Shown here: piece after piece, positions 9,101-18,024 of the stretch | Position numbering within the stretch: the stretch's first letter is position 1 | Layout of the letters: the number at the start of each line of letters is the position of its first letter | NCBI GenBank assembly: GCA_964473465.1 | Contig: CAYYPE010000003.1 | Location: forward strand, 124,001 to 188,000 | Reading direction: 5' to 3' | Length of the DNA stretch: 64,000 bases | Origin: CALHRB01 sp964473465 | GTDB lineage: Bacteria > Bacteroidota > Ignavibacteria > Kapaibacteriales > UBA2268 | Position numbers and translations under genes: made by a program | Notes under the pieces: generated by a model | Databases searched by the model: none | What the model saw: the letters and a program-made list of their open reading frames with translations, nothing else | Told to the model about the DNA's origin: nothing

Positions 9101-10287
9101 GTTCGGACGAAATAAAAATTGATTATACCAAAAAGGAAATACCATCCGGTTTTAGCCGTTTAGGTTTTGTTTTATTAATCATTGGGCTTATATTAGTTAT
9201 ATTATCTTTCATTTCTGATTATAACAGAACAACTCAGAATAGTGTTATTATATTCGCATTTCTGACAAGTATTTCTATCGGCTCGTTATTTCTTGTGGCT
9301 CTCGAATATCTTGCAGGTGCAGTTTGGAGCGTCCCATTCAGAAGAATTAGCGAAATTATTTCTTTCATAATATTTCTGATTCCTATTTTTGCATTGCCAT
9401 CTTTATTAAATTTCCATGGTGTTTTTCACTGGTCACATCCCGAAGCTGTCGCAAATGACAAATTACTGCAAGTCAAAGCTCCCTATCTTAATGAAACTTT
9501 TTTTATTATCAGAAACATTGCAATATTTGTTATTTGGTGGCTCTTTTATATTTTTCTGACAGGCAATTCAAAGAAGCAGGATTCAAATTATGATCAGTCC
9601 CTAACAAGAAAGAACATTAAGATATCTGCGGTCTTTATGCCTTTTTTCGGAATTTCACTAACCATCATTGCTATTGATTGGCTAATGAGTCTTGAACCTC
9701 ATTGGTTCTCTACCATTTTTGGTGTATATTATTTTTCTGGTACAATATTATCTGCTCTTGCCTGCTTAACTCTAATGGTTTTGTATCTTAATGAAAAAGG
9801 TTTATTAGTTAAAGGATTAACTAAAGACCACTACTATAGCCTTGGGGCATTGATGTTTGCATTCGTTAACTTCTGGGCTTATATAGCTTTCAGCCAGTTT
9901 ATGTTAATCTGGTATGCAAATTTGCCTGAAGAGACATTCTGGTTCATCACAAGATGGCAGGGAGGTTGGAGCTATCTGTCTTATGGTTTGATTTTTATTC
10001 ATTTTGTCGTTCCTTATGCAATATTACTACCCCAACCAGCAAAAATGGATCCATTCAGATTGAAGTTGGCTGCAATCGTTCTATTGTTGGCTCATTTTTA
10101 TGATTTATATTGGCTATCAATGCCTTCATTCAGCAAAGATGTTGTTCTGTTCAGCTGGAATGAAATTGCATTTCCAATTCTTGCAATAGGATTATTTATT
10201 ACTATTTTTTCAATTAAGTCAAAGAAAATTAACCTTGTTCCCATTGGTGACCCAAAAATGAAAAGGGCAATGGAATTCAAATTGTAA
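9097..10287 (+). CDS. actF: Alternative complex III quinone-binding membrane subunit F
   Basis: The second NrfD-like membrane subunit, 396 residues with about ten hydrophobic helices, paralogous to ActC but lacking its long N-terminal docking segment. ATGA overlap with the ActD-ActE gene indicates coupled translation. Conserved-looking segments include LEYLAGAVWSVPFRR and FMLIWYANLPEET, common in ActF proteins. It would sit next to ActC in the membrane; whether it binds quinone itself is not shown by the sequence. Confidence 0.92.
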   Translation: MSSDEIKIDYTKKEIPSGFSRLGFVLLIIGLILVILSFISDYNRTTQNSVIIFAFLTSISIGSLFLVALEYLAGAVWSVPFRRISEIISFIIFLIPIFALPSLLNFHGVFHWSHPEAVANDKLLQVKAPYLNETFFIIRNIAIFVIWWLFYIFLTGNSKKQDSNYDQSLTRKNIKISAVFMPFFGISLTIIAIDWLMSLEPHWFSTIFGVYYFSGTILSALACLTLMVLYLNEKGLLVKGLTKDHYYSLGALMFAFVNFWAYIAFSQFMLIWYANLPEETFWFITRWQGGWSYLSYGLIFIHFVVPYAILLPQPAKMDPFRLKLAAIVLLLAHFYDLYWLSMPSFSKDVVLFSWNEIAFPILAIGLFITIFSIKSKKINLVPIGDPKMKRAMEFKL

Positions 10288-10314
10288 TTTTTATTAAATT
10301 TTGCATTACAAAGT

Positions 10315-11253
10315 ATGAGTGAGAATAAATTTAAATTTGAAGATGAAATTGATTTTAAAGCTGTTCTAAAAACACCAATCAGATGGTTTGGTTTGATATA
10401 CCCATATTTTCTAATTATAGCTATTGCTATTGGAATGATATGGGTTTACAAAATGGATTTATTATTTACCAATAAAATCCCGCCTGCAATAATTGATTCA
10501 TCAAGATTGTTCAAAGATATTGAGCCTAAAAAAGGTTTTACTGTTTCTGGTGTTGACGTTGTTAAGCTTTTATCCGAAAGGGAAAATTTAACTACAAAAG
10601 GAGCAGAAATTTACAAAGCAAATTGTTCTTCTTGTCACGGAGAAAAAGGATTAGGAGATGGAGTTGCAGGTGCAAACCTAAATCCGAAACCAAGAAATTT
10701 CACAGCATCAACAGGTTGGAAAAATGGCAGAAAATTTTCAGAAATGTATAAAACACTTGTTGAAGGAATTAGCGGTGGAGCTATGGTTTCCTATGATTAC
10801 CTCCCTATTGAAGATAAATTTGCTCTTATTTTTTTCATTCATACATTAGCCAATGATTTTCCTGAGGTAACTGAAGCTGAACTTAAAGACCTTGATGTTG
10901 CCTATAATTTATCTCAAACAAGATCTTTACCAAATCAAATTCCAGTTAAATCAGCAATGATGAAATTATCCGCCGAAAAGATTTCTGACAGAGACAAAAT
11001 AAGTAAAATTCAGGAATTTATTAATTATCATTCCGATCAGGCAAAGGATATTTTCATTAGTGTAACTTATAATCAGGAAAAAGCCCTTCAAAATCTCAAT
11101 AATAACCAAAATTGGAAGCAAAACAAAGAAAATTTCGTAAACCTAATTTCGTCTTCAGTCAATGAAAATGGTTTTAATTCTAAAGCCTTAATGTTATCTG
11201 AGGATAGACTAAACTTGTTGTTTAATTATATGGTTTATTTGTTTGAATTATAA
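10315..11253 (+). CDS. Membrane-anchored monoheme cytochrome c between complex III and oxidase genes
   Basis: A 312-residue protein with a cytoplasmic N-terminal tail, one membrane helix (about 28-46) and a periplasmic cytochrome c domain with the heme motif CSSCH at 104-108 and a Met in SGGAMVSY as probable ligand. After residue 190 there is a long helical tail of about 120 residues without heme motifs, which I do not recognise. Its position between ActF and SCO suggests it carries electrons from alternative complex III to the caa3 oxidase or belongs to a supercomplex. The heme and anchor are seen directly; the partner is inferred. Confidence 0.82.
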   Translation: MSENKFKFEDEIDFKAVLKTPIRWFGLIYPYFLIIAIAIGMIWVYKMDLLFTNKIPPAIIDSSRLFKDIEPKKGFTVSGVDVVKLLSERENLTTKGAEIYKANCSSCHGEKGLGDGVAGANLNPKPRNFTASTGWKNGRKFSEMYKTLVEGISGGAMVSYDYLPIEDKFALIFFIHTLANDFPEVTEAELKDLDVAYNLSQTRSLPNQIPVKSAMMKLSAEKISDRDKISKIQEFINYHSDQAKDIFISVTYNQEKALQNLNNNQNWKQNKENFVNLISSSVNENGFNSKALMLSEDRLNLLFNYMVYLFEL

Positions 11254-11254
11254 A

Positions 11255-12049
11255 ATGAAATATTTTAAAGTAATTTTTTATTTTTTGATTGTTTTTATTA
11301 CAAGCAGTTATATTACCCATTCAGAAAAAACTCCTCCTGAGGTTGGTATTGAAGAGCAATTAGGCACAACAATCCCATTGGATTTGAAATTTACTAGTTC
11401 AAAGGGTGATACATTAAGCTTAAGAGAAATAATTGATAAACCAGTAATTCTCTCTTTTGCTTATTTTCATTGCCCCGGGATTTGCACTCCACTTCTCACA
11501 GGCTTGAGCGAAGCAGTCAATATCATGGATCTGGAACCCGGAAAAGATTATCGCTTAATTACAATCAGTTTTGATCATAGAGAGGGTTCAGCAGTTGCAG
11601 ATAAATGGCGAAAAACCTATGCAGAAGGAATGAAGAGGAAAATTCCTGTTGATTCATGGTATTTTATGACTGGTGACAGCCTGAGTATCAAAAAATTAAC
11701 ATCAAGTGTTGGTTATTATTTTAAACCGGACGGGAAAGATGATTTTATTCATCCTGCTGCTATTATGGCTATAACGTCAAAAGGTAGAGTGGTAAGGTAT
11801 CTTTTTGGAACAAAATTTCTGCCTTTTGATCTTAAAATGGCAGTTATAGAAGCTCAGGAGGGAAGAATTACTCCAACTATAAACAAGGTTTTAAATTTTT
11901 GTTTCAGTTATGACCCTCAAGGTAGGAAATACGTTCTTGACGTAACAAAAATAGCAGGAGCTGTATCACTCTTTTTTGTCGCAGTTTTTTTAGTCATACT
12001 ATTAATCAAAGGAAGAAAAAACAAGTTAAATAAAAAGGAATTATCATAA
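11255..12049 (+). CDS. SCO1/SenC-family copper chaperone for cytochrome oxidase
   Basis: Delivers copper to, or keeps reduced, the CuA site of cytochrome oxidase. The thioredoxin-fold domain has the copper-binding CPGIC (Cys73 and Cys77 from the ATG at 11255) and the distal His166 in DFIHPA, the three ligands of SCO proteins. An N-terminal hydrophobic signal and a C-terminal membrane helix (about 234-252) tether it. A TTG at 11243 would overlap the preceding gene by four codons; the ATG one base after the upstream stop is preferred, although no clear Shine-Dalgarno site is present. It overlaps coxA by one base. Confidence 0.9.
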   Translation: MKYFKVIFYFLIVFITSSYITHSEKTPPEVGIEEQLGTTIPLDLKFTSSKGDTLSLREIIDKPVILSFAYFHCPGICTPLLTGLSEAVNIMDLEPGKDYRLITISFDHREGSAVADKWRKTYAEGMKRKIPVDSWYFMTGDSLSIKKLTSSVGYYFKPDGKDDFIHPAAIMAITSKGRVVRYLFGTKFLPFDLKMAVIEAQEGRITPTINKVLNFCFSYDPQGRKYVLDVTKIAGAVSLFFVAVFLVILLIKGRKNKLNKKELS

Positions 12050-13677
12050 TGGGAAACCATGTATTAGATTCAACATATATAGATTTTTATAAAGAGAAAG
12101 GTAAATTTAGCGGATTATTCTCATGGATATTTTCAACCGATCATAAAAGAATCGGTATTATGTATCTTTTTGGGATGATAATCTTCTTCATTGCTGGAAT
12201 GACTCTTGGCTTTTTGATGAAACTGGAAATGTTAACGAAGGGACAGACAATCGTTGATGCTCAAACATATAATGCATTTTTCACACTACACGGGATAATA
12301 ATGATTTTTTTATTCATTATTCCCGGAATACCGGCAGCCTTCGGTAATTTTTTCCTCCCTATTCAAATTGGAGCAAAAGATGTAGCCTTTCCAAGGTTAA
12401 ATCTTTTATCTTGGTGGCTTTATGTTATCGGTGGACTACTCGCAATTTTCTCGCTGTTTTTAGCTGGTGGACCGATTGATACTGGCTGGACATTTTACGT
12501 CCCTTATTCCATAAGAACAACAACTAATGTTGTAATACCTTTATTAGCAGCGTTTATTTTGGGATTCTCGTCAATTTTGACAGGATTAAATTTCATTACA
12601 ACTGTTCACAGATTGAGAGCACCCGGAATGACATTTTTCAAAATGCCTCTATTTATATGGGCATTATATTCAACAGCGTGGATTCAGGTTGTTGCTACCC
12701 CTGTGGTTGGAATTACAATTGTTTTGGTTATCGTCGAAAGACTTTTTGGCGTTGGTTTGTTCGACCCTGCATTAGGTGGAGACCCGGTTTTATTCCAACA
12801 CTTATTCTGGATTTATTCTCATCCAGCTGTATATATCATGATTTTACCTGCGATGGGGGTAGTATCGGAAATAATTCCAACTTTTGCGAAAAGAACAATA
12901 TTTGGTTATAAAGCCATTGCTTTTTCGAGCCTTGCAATAGCTTTCATTGGTTATTTTGTCTGGGCTCACCATATGTTCACCTCTGGAATGAGTGAAGCAG
13001 CTAGATTTGTGTTTTCCCTATTAACATTTTTGGTTGCTATACCAAGCGGAGTGAAGGTCTTCAATTGGGTGGCGACATTATATAAAGGTTCAATTTATCC
13101 AGCTGTACCTCTACTTTATGTCATGGCATTTATTTTCCTTTTTTCTATAGGAGGTTTGACAGGTTTGGTGCTTGGTTCTTTAGCCACAAACATTCACGTT
13201 CACGACACCTATTTTGTTGTGGCTCACTTTCATTACGTGATGTTCGGGGGAACGGCTATGATATTATTTGCTGCATTGCACTATTGGTTCCCGAAAATGT
13301 TCGGAAAAATATATAATGAAAAAACTGCAAAAGTAGCTCTGGCTCTCATTTTTATTGGTTTTAATACAATGTATTTTACTATGTTTATTCTTGGTTATCA
13401 GGGAATGCCAAGAAGATACTGGAGCTATTTACCAGAATATACAGCACTACACCATATCTCGACATTAGGATCATGGATTCTGGTTGCAGGATTATTATTA
13501 ATGTTTTATAATTTACTGATGGGTTTATTGAAGGGTGAAAAAGCACCAATGAATCCATGGGGAGGAACAACTTTAGAATGGACTGTTCCATCTCCACCCC
13601 CACTTGAAAATTTTGAAACTATCCCAACAATTACTCACGAACCCTATCATCATAATAATGAGGAGGAAAAAGCTTGA
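12049..13677 (+). CDS. coxA: Cytochrome c oxidase subunit I, A2-type heme-copper oxidase
   Basis: The catalytic subunit that reduces oxygen to water and pumps protons. The 542-residue protein has twelve or so helices, heme ligands His81 (TLHGIIMIF) and the pair in VAHFHYVMF, CuB ligands His258, His307 and His308, and the cross-linked Tyr262. The helix VI motif is YSHPAV (256-261), with no D-channel glutamate, which marks the A2 subfamily as in Rhodothermus marinus caa3. Overlaps with SCO before (1 base) and coxC after (4 bases) show tight coupling. Confidence 0.96.
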   Translation: MGNHVLDSTYIDFYKEKGKFSGLFSWIFSTDHKRIGIMYLFGMIIFFIAGMTLGFLMKLEMLTKGQTIVDAQTYNAFFTLHGIIMIFLFIIPGIPAAFGNFFLPIQIGAKDVAFPRLNLLSWWLYVIGGLLAIFSLFLAGGPIDTGWTFYVPYSIRTTTNVVIPLLAAFILGFSSILTGLNFITTVHRLRAPGMTFFKMPLFIWALYSTAWIQVVATPVVGITIVLVIVERLFGVGLFDPALGGDPVLFQHLFWIYSHPAVYIMILPAMGVVSEIIPTFAKRTIFGYKAIAFSSLAIAFIGYFVWAHHMFTSGMSEAARFVFSLLTFLVAIPSGVKVFNWVATLYKGSIYPAVPLLYVMAFIFLFSIGGLTGLVLGSLATNIHVHDTYFVVAHFHYVMFGGTAMILFAALHYWFPKMFGKIYNEKTAKVALALIFIGFNTMYFTMFILGYQGMPRRYWSYLPEYTALHHISTLGSWILVAGLLLMFYNLLMGLLKGEKAPMNPWGGTTLEWTVPSPPPLENFETIPTITHEPYHHNNEEEKA

Positions 13678-14330
13678 GCGAAGCCATTCAATCAAATATA
13701 CCTGAGCAGGCTGCTCATACGGCCAGTCATGCTCAACATGTTCACCGGGATGATTTTGGTGCCAAAATTGGTATGTGGCTATTTCTTTTCACTGAATTGC
13801 TGCTTTTTGGCGGTTTATTTATTATTTATATGGCTTACAGGCAGGAATATTCAGATGCATTTCATTTAGCTGCTAAAGAGTTAAATATGACCATTGGAAC
13901 TATCAATACTATTATTCTATTAACCAGCAGTTTGACAATGGCTCTTTCGATTGCGGCATTGCAGAGGTATAAAATAACTCTCTCGCTTTATTTGCTTGCG
14001 GCTACTATATTACTTGCATTTGGTTTTATGGTCAATAAGTATTTTGAATGGACGGCAAAATTTAGTCATGGTATTTATCCGGGTTCTGAAGAACTAACTG
14101 CAAAGTCTTCCGGAGAAATCGTCTTTTTTGGACTCTATTATACCATGACAGGTTTGCATGGATTACACGTATTAATTGGAATAGTAATATTATCCTTTAT
14201 GTTCGTTTTTATCCTAAGAAAGTCAATAACACCAACAAATTACATAAAGTTAGAAAATTCGGGTCTTTATTGGCACCTTGTTGATTTAATATGGATATTT
14301 TTATTCCCTTTGTTTTATTTAATTCATTGA
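13674..14330 (+). CDS. coxC: Cytochrome c oxidase subunit III
   Basis: A 218-residue protein with five membrane helices, matching the short bacterial subunit III; FFGLYYTMTGLHGLHVLIG is the characteristic segment with the Glu/His-rich helix. Translation starts at a TTG (13674) that overlaps the coxA stop by four bases and is preceded by a strong GAGGAGG, so the unusual start is well supported. The N-terminal 25 residues are His/Ala-rich and cytoplasmic. Confidence 0.94.
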   Translation: MSEAIQSNIPEQAAHTASHAQHVHRDDFGAKIGMWLFLFTELLLFGGLFIIYMAYRQEYSDAFHLAAKELNMTIGTINTIILLTSSLTMALSIAALQRYKITLSLYLLAATILLAFGFMVNKYFEWTAKFSHGIYPGSEELTAKSSGEIVFFGLYYTMTGLHGLHVLIGIVILSFMFVFILRKSITPTNYIKLENSGLYWHLVDLIWIFLFPLFYLIH

Positions 14331-14354
14331 TTTTTAATTAATATGTTTTGAAAT

Positions 14355-14651
14355 ATGAGTCAGGAACAACACACAGCACATAAACATCAGGTGGGTTATG
14401 GAACTTATGTACTTATCTGGTTGGTTCTGTTAAGTTTAACAGTTACCACAGTTGCAGTTTCCGGAATTAATCTGGGGAATTTCATATTATTCACAGCACT
14501 TTTAATAGCATTAGTGAAATCTATTTTGGTAGTAAATGTTTTTATGCACATCAAATTTGACGAGCCAATTTTCAAGGTTTTTCTTGGTGTTGCAATTATG
14601 ACTTTATTAGCAGTCTTTATCTTAATTTCTTTTGATGTTTTTTTCAGATGA
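14355..14651 (+). CDS. coxD: Cytochrome c oxidase subunit IV, prokaryotic type
   Basis: A 98-residue protein with three predicted membrane helices. The central helix followed by VNVFMHIKFDEP is the hallmark of the prokaryotic cytochrome c oxidase subunit IV family. It lies between subunits III and II, 24 bases after coxC and 8 bases before coxB. It is a non-catalytic stabilising subunit. Confidence 0.9.
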   Translation: MSQEQHTAHKHQVGYGTYVLIWLVLLSLTVTTVAVSGINLGNFILFTALLIALVKSILVVNVFMHIKFDEPIFKVFLGVAIMTLLAVFILISFDVFFR

Positions 14652-14659
14652 GGCAGTAA

Positions 14660-15652
14660 ATGTTTAAGGGACCATCAGATTATGCAGGTTCAGTTGATGC
14701 AGTTATGCTATTTATAGTTGGTATTTCCTTCCTTTTTTTGGTAGGAATTACTATAGCAATGATATATTTCGTTATAAAATATAATAGGAAGAGGCATCCA
14801 GTTGCCAAAAATATTGAGGGCAATACTTTTCTCGAAATTTTATGGATTGCCATTCCAACATTATTGGCACTATTAATGTTTTATTTTGGTTACGCTGTTT
14901 ATTCAACATCCAGAGATGTTCCTGATAATGCGATAACCATTAAAGTTACAGCCAGAATGTGGGCATGGAGCTTTGAATATCCCAATGGAAAGAAATCTGA
15001 TACATTATATATTCCTGTTAATACACCTGTTAAGTTTCTTTTAAAATCTGTAGATGTAAATCATGCATTTTATATTCCAAAATTTAGAATTAAAGAAGAT
15101 GTTACCTCTCACAGAGAAAATTATTTCGTTCTGACTGCAAAAGAAACTGGCAATTTCGATATTGCCTGTGCCGAATATTGTGGATTGAACCACTCCTTGA
15201 TGTACACTACGCTTCACGTGATACCAATCTCTGATTATTACAATTGGATTAGCGAGGGTATGTCAGATATGAAAAAGGATTCATCAAGTGCCGCTTTAAA
15301 TAAACAGAAAGTAGATGATAAAACTTGGTCATCTATGACGCTTAATACTGACAGATTTCCAGTGGGTCATGGTATATTAGTTAAAAAAGGCTGTGTGCAA
15401 TGTCATAGCTTTGACGGCTCTGTCATTAATGCACCTTCATTTAAAGATTTATCAGCTGCCAGAAGGACTGTCCTGAAGGATAATAAAGAAGTTGAGGTTA
15501 TTGTTGATGATGATTATCTTGTTAATTCTGTATTAAATCCTAACATTGAGATTGTTAAAGGTTACAAAAAGAACTCAATGCCAAGTTTTAGGAACAGATT
15601 ATCCGATGAAGAGCTTTCAGCAGTTATTGAAGCATTAAAGACATTCAATTAA
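14660..15652 (+). CDS. coxB: Cytochrome c oxidase subunit II with fused cytochrome c (caa3 type)
   Basis: Accepts electrons through a fused C-terminal heme c and passes them to the dinuclear CuA centre. Two N-terminal helices (about 13-40 and 58-82) precede a cupredoxin domain with CuA ligands His135, Cys170, Glu172, Cys174, His178 and Met181. The C-terminal cytochrome c domain has CVQCH at 245-249 and a probable Met ligand in NSMPSF. Gene order is unusual, since subunit II usually comes first in cox operons; here it follows subunits I, III and IV. Confidence 0.95.
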   Translation: MFKGPSDYAGSVDAVMLFIVGISFLFLVGITIAMIYFVIKYNRKRHPVAKNIEGNTFLEILWIAIPTLLALLMFYFGYAVYSTSRDVPDNAITIKVTARMWAWSFEYPNGKKSDTLYIPVNTPVKFLLKSVDVNHAFYIPKFRIKEDVTSHRENYFVLTAKETGNFDIACAEYCGLNHSLMYTTLHVIPISDYYNWISEGMSDMKKDSSSAALNKQKVDDKTWSSMTLNTDRFPVGHGILVKKGCVQCHSFDGSVINAPSFKDLSAARRTVLKDNKEVEVIVDDDYLVNSVLNPNIEIVKGYKKNSMPSFRNRLSDEELSAVIEALKTFN

Positions 15653-15661
15653 TGTTAAAAA

Positions 15662-16564
15662 ATGAAACTAAGAAATCAAGATATAATTAATTTAATCTTA
15701 GAATTGGGAAAGGTCAGAATTACAGCATTTGTTGCTGTTTCATCTGTCCTTGGCTACATTTTGCCCTATGGTCGAATTGATATTGGTTTATTATTCACTA
15801 TGATAGGTGTTTTTGTTCTCTCTTTTGGCTCAGCAGCCTTGAACCAATGGCAGGAAGTATTTCCTGATTCATTGATGAATAGAACAAAAAATAGACCACT
15901 ACCCACTAATCTGATTTCAAGAAAAACCGGTTTATTTATCTCAATAATAACAATACTAATAGGTTTATTAATTCTAATCCTTAATTCAGGTATTATACCG
16001 TTTTTGCTTGGCATTCTTGCTATTGTGTGGTATAATTTCATTTATACACCTATGAAAAAGAAAACTCCTCTTGCAGTTTTTCCGGGTGCATTAATAGGAG
16101 CAATACCTCCTGCAATTGGTTGGACATCAGCTGGAGGATTATTGACAGAGCCTCAGATATGGGCTTTAGCATTGTTCTTCTTTATCTGGCAGATTCCTCA
16201 TTTCTGGCTTCTATTGATGGTTTATGATGATGATTATAAAATGGGCGGTTTCCCAACTTTAACAAATATTTTTTCCAGAACACAGCTAATTAGAATTACT
16301 TATGTCTGGATCATCGGATTAGTTGCAAGTTGTTTCCTCATACCACTTTTCGGTGGAACAAAAAGTTTATTAACCATATCTTTGTTAATTATAGCAGGAG
16401 TCTGGTTAATTTTAAGGACAAAGACTTTGTTAAATCCAAAATTAACTGATTCTCCAATCCTTGAACCTAAAATATTTAAAATGGCATTTTTAAGATTGAA
16501 TTTCTTTGTGTTGATTGTTATGATGTTGTTAACAGTAGATAAATTAATAACAAATATTAAGTAA
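15662..16564 (+). CDS. ctaB: Heme o synthase (protoheme IX farnesyltransferase)
   Basis: Adds a farnesyl group to heme b to make heme o, a step needed for the oxidase encoded just before. The 300-residue UbiA-superfamily membrane protein has the prenyl-diphosphate motif around NQWQEVFPDSLMNRTKNRPL (Asp/Arg-rich) and a second Asp-rich loop, VYDDDYKMGG. It lies nine bases after coxB. No heme a synthase (CtaA) is in this operon, so conversion of heme o to heme a needs a gene elsewhere, or the oxidase uses heme o. Confidence 0.93.
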   Translation: MKLRNQDIINLILELGKVRITAFVAVSSVLGYILPYGRIDIGLLFTMIGVFVLSFGSAALNQWQEVFPDSLMNRTKNRPLPTNLISRKTGLFISIITILIGLLILILNSGIIPFLLGILAIVWYNFIYTPMKKKTPLAVFPGALIGAIPPAIGWTSAGGLLTEPQIWALALFFFIWQIPHFWLLLMVYDDDYKMGGFPTLTNIFSRTQLIRITYVWIIGLVASCFLIPLFGGTKSLLTISLLIIAGVWLILRTKTLLNPKLTDSPILEPKIFKMAFLRLNFFVLIVMMLLTVDKLITNIK

Positions 16565-16585
16565 TAAAGAAAAAAAGGAATAAAT

Positions 16586-17959
16586 ATGGATTTTTTTGAT
16601 AGTTTGGTTCTTCCTCATTCTGGTGATAATTTAATTTTACTTAAATATTTACTCATATTAGCTAATGTTGTCTTTTTGGTTTTTTCGGGGGTTCTGTTTG
16701 CGAGCAGCATTCTATCCTATATTTTCAGGAATAGAAGCAAAAAATTATTTAAAAATGGACAAGAAGCAATTTCGGAGAGTCAATTTTTCTTCAGATTATC
16801 ATCCGATTATGTTGATTTAATCACAGCATCGAAAATAATGGGATTCGGGCTTGGCATCATTCCCTTTTTCAGCATCATAATGATTTATAATCAATTACTT
16901 TATTTAACATCTGTAAACATAACCGGTTTTTTGGTGTTTGCTTTTATTTTATATCTCATAGGCATCGTTTTAGCTTATTCATATAAACATTCACTTCACC
17001 TGAGCTGGATTTTCAAAAGAATCAATCCAAATGAAAATGTTGATGAAGAAGAGATTCAAAACTATAAAGTTGCTACCGAAAAATTGAATTCCAGAACATC
17101 AATCTGGAGTATTTTTTTCTTATTTTTTGCTTTATGGATTTTTGTTGGTAGCTCAGCATTAGTTGTTGACAAAGCTCATTGGTCTGGTGATATTTCATTG
17201 TTTAATGTTCTCTTTTCTTTTGATAGTATCACTAAATTCTTACATTTTATAATTACAGCTTTTAGCATAACGGGAGTTGCTTTTATAGTTAAATTTTATT
17301 TCTGGGATAAACCAAGTTTCGATAGGTCTGAGAGATATTCTGACTATTCGCAGAAATTAAATGCTTGGATTGCACTGGCTTTTACTTTTTTCCAACCTGT
17401 ATTTTTTGTCTTTAATCTTTTCACTACACCAAAAACGGCAATGACAAACCAGATTTACATTATCATTGCAGTTATTTTCTTTTTATCTTTTATAGTTCTA
17501 CATTTATTTTATCAGTCAATTAAGGAAAATAATTATAAATCTGCTGTTCCGGGTTTTTATATCCTCCTATTAATTTTTGCATTAATTGTCTATAAGGAAC
17601 AATCAGCTTTTGGTATTTCTGTAAGCGACCAGATATTAAAATTAGCAGACAAATATGAACAGGAAGAAAAAGCAATATTATTAGCATCGGGTGGGGGAGA
17701 ACCAAAAGTAAATGGTGAGGAGTTATATAATGCAAAGTGTGTAGCCTGTCATCGTTTTGACGAAAAATTGGTTGGTCCACCTCATAAAGTAGTTCTGGTC
17801 AAATACTTGAATAAAAAAGACGATATGGTTAAGTTTATACTAAATCCTGTAAAGGTTGACCCAAATTATCCACCTATGCCAGCTCAGGGGCTAAAACCAA
17901 ATGAAGCAAAGGCTATTGTTGAATATATGTATGAACACTATGGTAACCAGATTAAATAA
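16586..17959 (+). CDS. Unrecognised polytopic membrane protein with C-terminal cytochrome c domain
   Basis: A 457-residue protein closing the respiratory operon, preceded by AAGGAA. It has about eight membrane helices (near 20-47, 82-106, 113-133, 174-194, 215-238, 259-280, 289-309 and 322-336) and then a cytochrome c domain with CVACH at 385-389 and a probable Met431 ligand in PPMPAQ. Histidines in or near helices (135, 138, 220, 306) could bind a b-type heme. Helix five (TKFLHFIITAFSITG) faintly recalls cytochrome bd subunit I, but the family's quinol-loop motif is absent. I do not recognise the family. Context says it exchanges electrons with the ACIII/caa3 chain. Confidence 0.8.
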   Translation: MDFFDSLVLPHSGDNLILLKYLLILANVVFLVFSGVLFASSILSYIFRNRSKKLFKNGQEAISESQFFFRLSSDYVDLITASKIMGFGLGIIPFFSIIMIYNQLLYLTSVNITGFLVFAFILYLIGIVLAYSYKHSLHLSWIFKRINPNENVDEEEIQNYKVATEKLNSRTSIWSIFFLFFALWIFVGSSALVVDKAHWSGDISLFNVLFSFDSITKFLHFIITAFSITGVAFIVKFYFWDKPSFDRSERYSDYSQKLNAWIALAFTFFQPVFFVFNLFTTPKTAMTNQIYIIIAVIFFLSFIVLHLFYQSIKENNYKSAVPGFYILLLIFALIVYKEQSAFGISVSDQILKLADKYEQEEKAILLASGGGEPKVNGEELYNAKCVACHRFDEKLVGPPHKVVLVKYLNKKDDMVKFILNPVKVDPNYPPMPAQGLKPNEAKAIVEYMYEHYGNQIK

Positions 17960-18024
17960 AATTTCTATTCAGTTTTTCAGTTAATATTGCTAAATTGCTT
18001 TTTTTGTGACATCAAAGAAGAATA

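Noticed and set aside
16586..17959. Naming the membrane cytochrome as a cytochrome bd-type oxidase subunit I
   Set aside because: Only one helix is faintly similar; the quinol-loop GRQPW motif and other conserved residues are absent.
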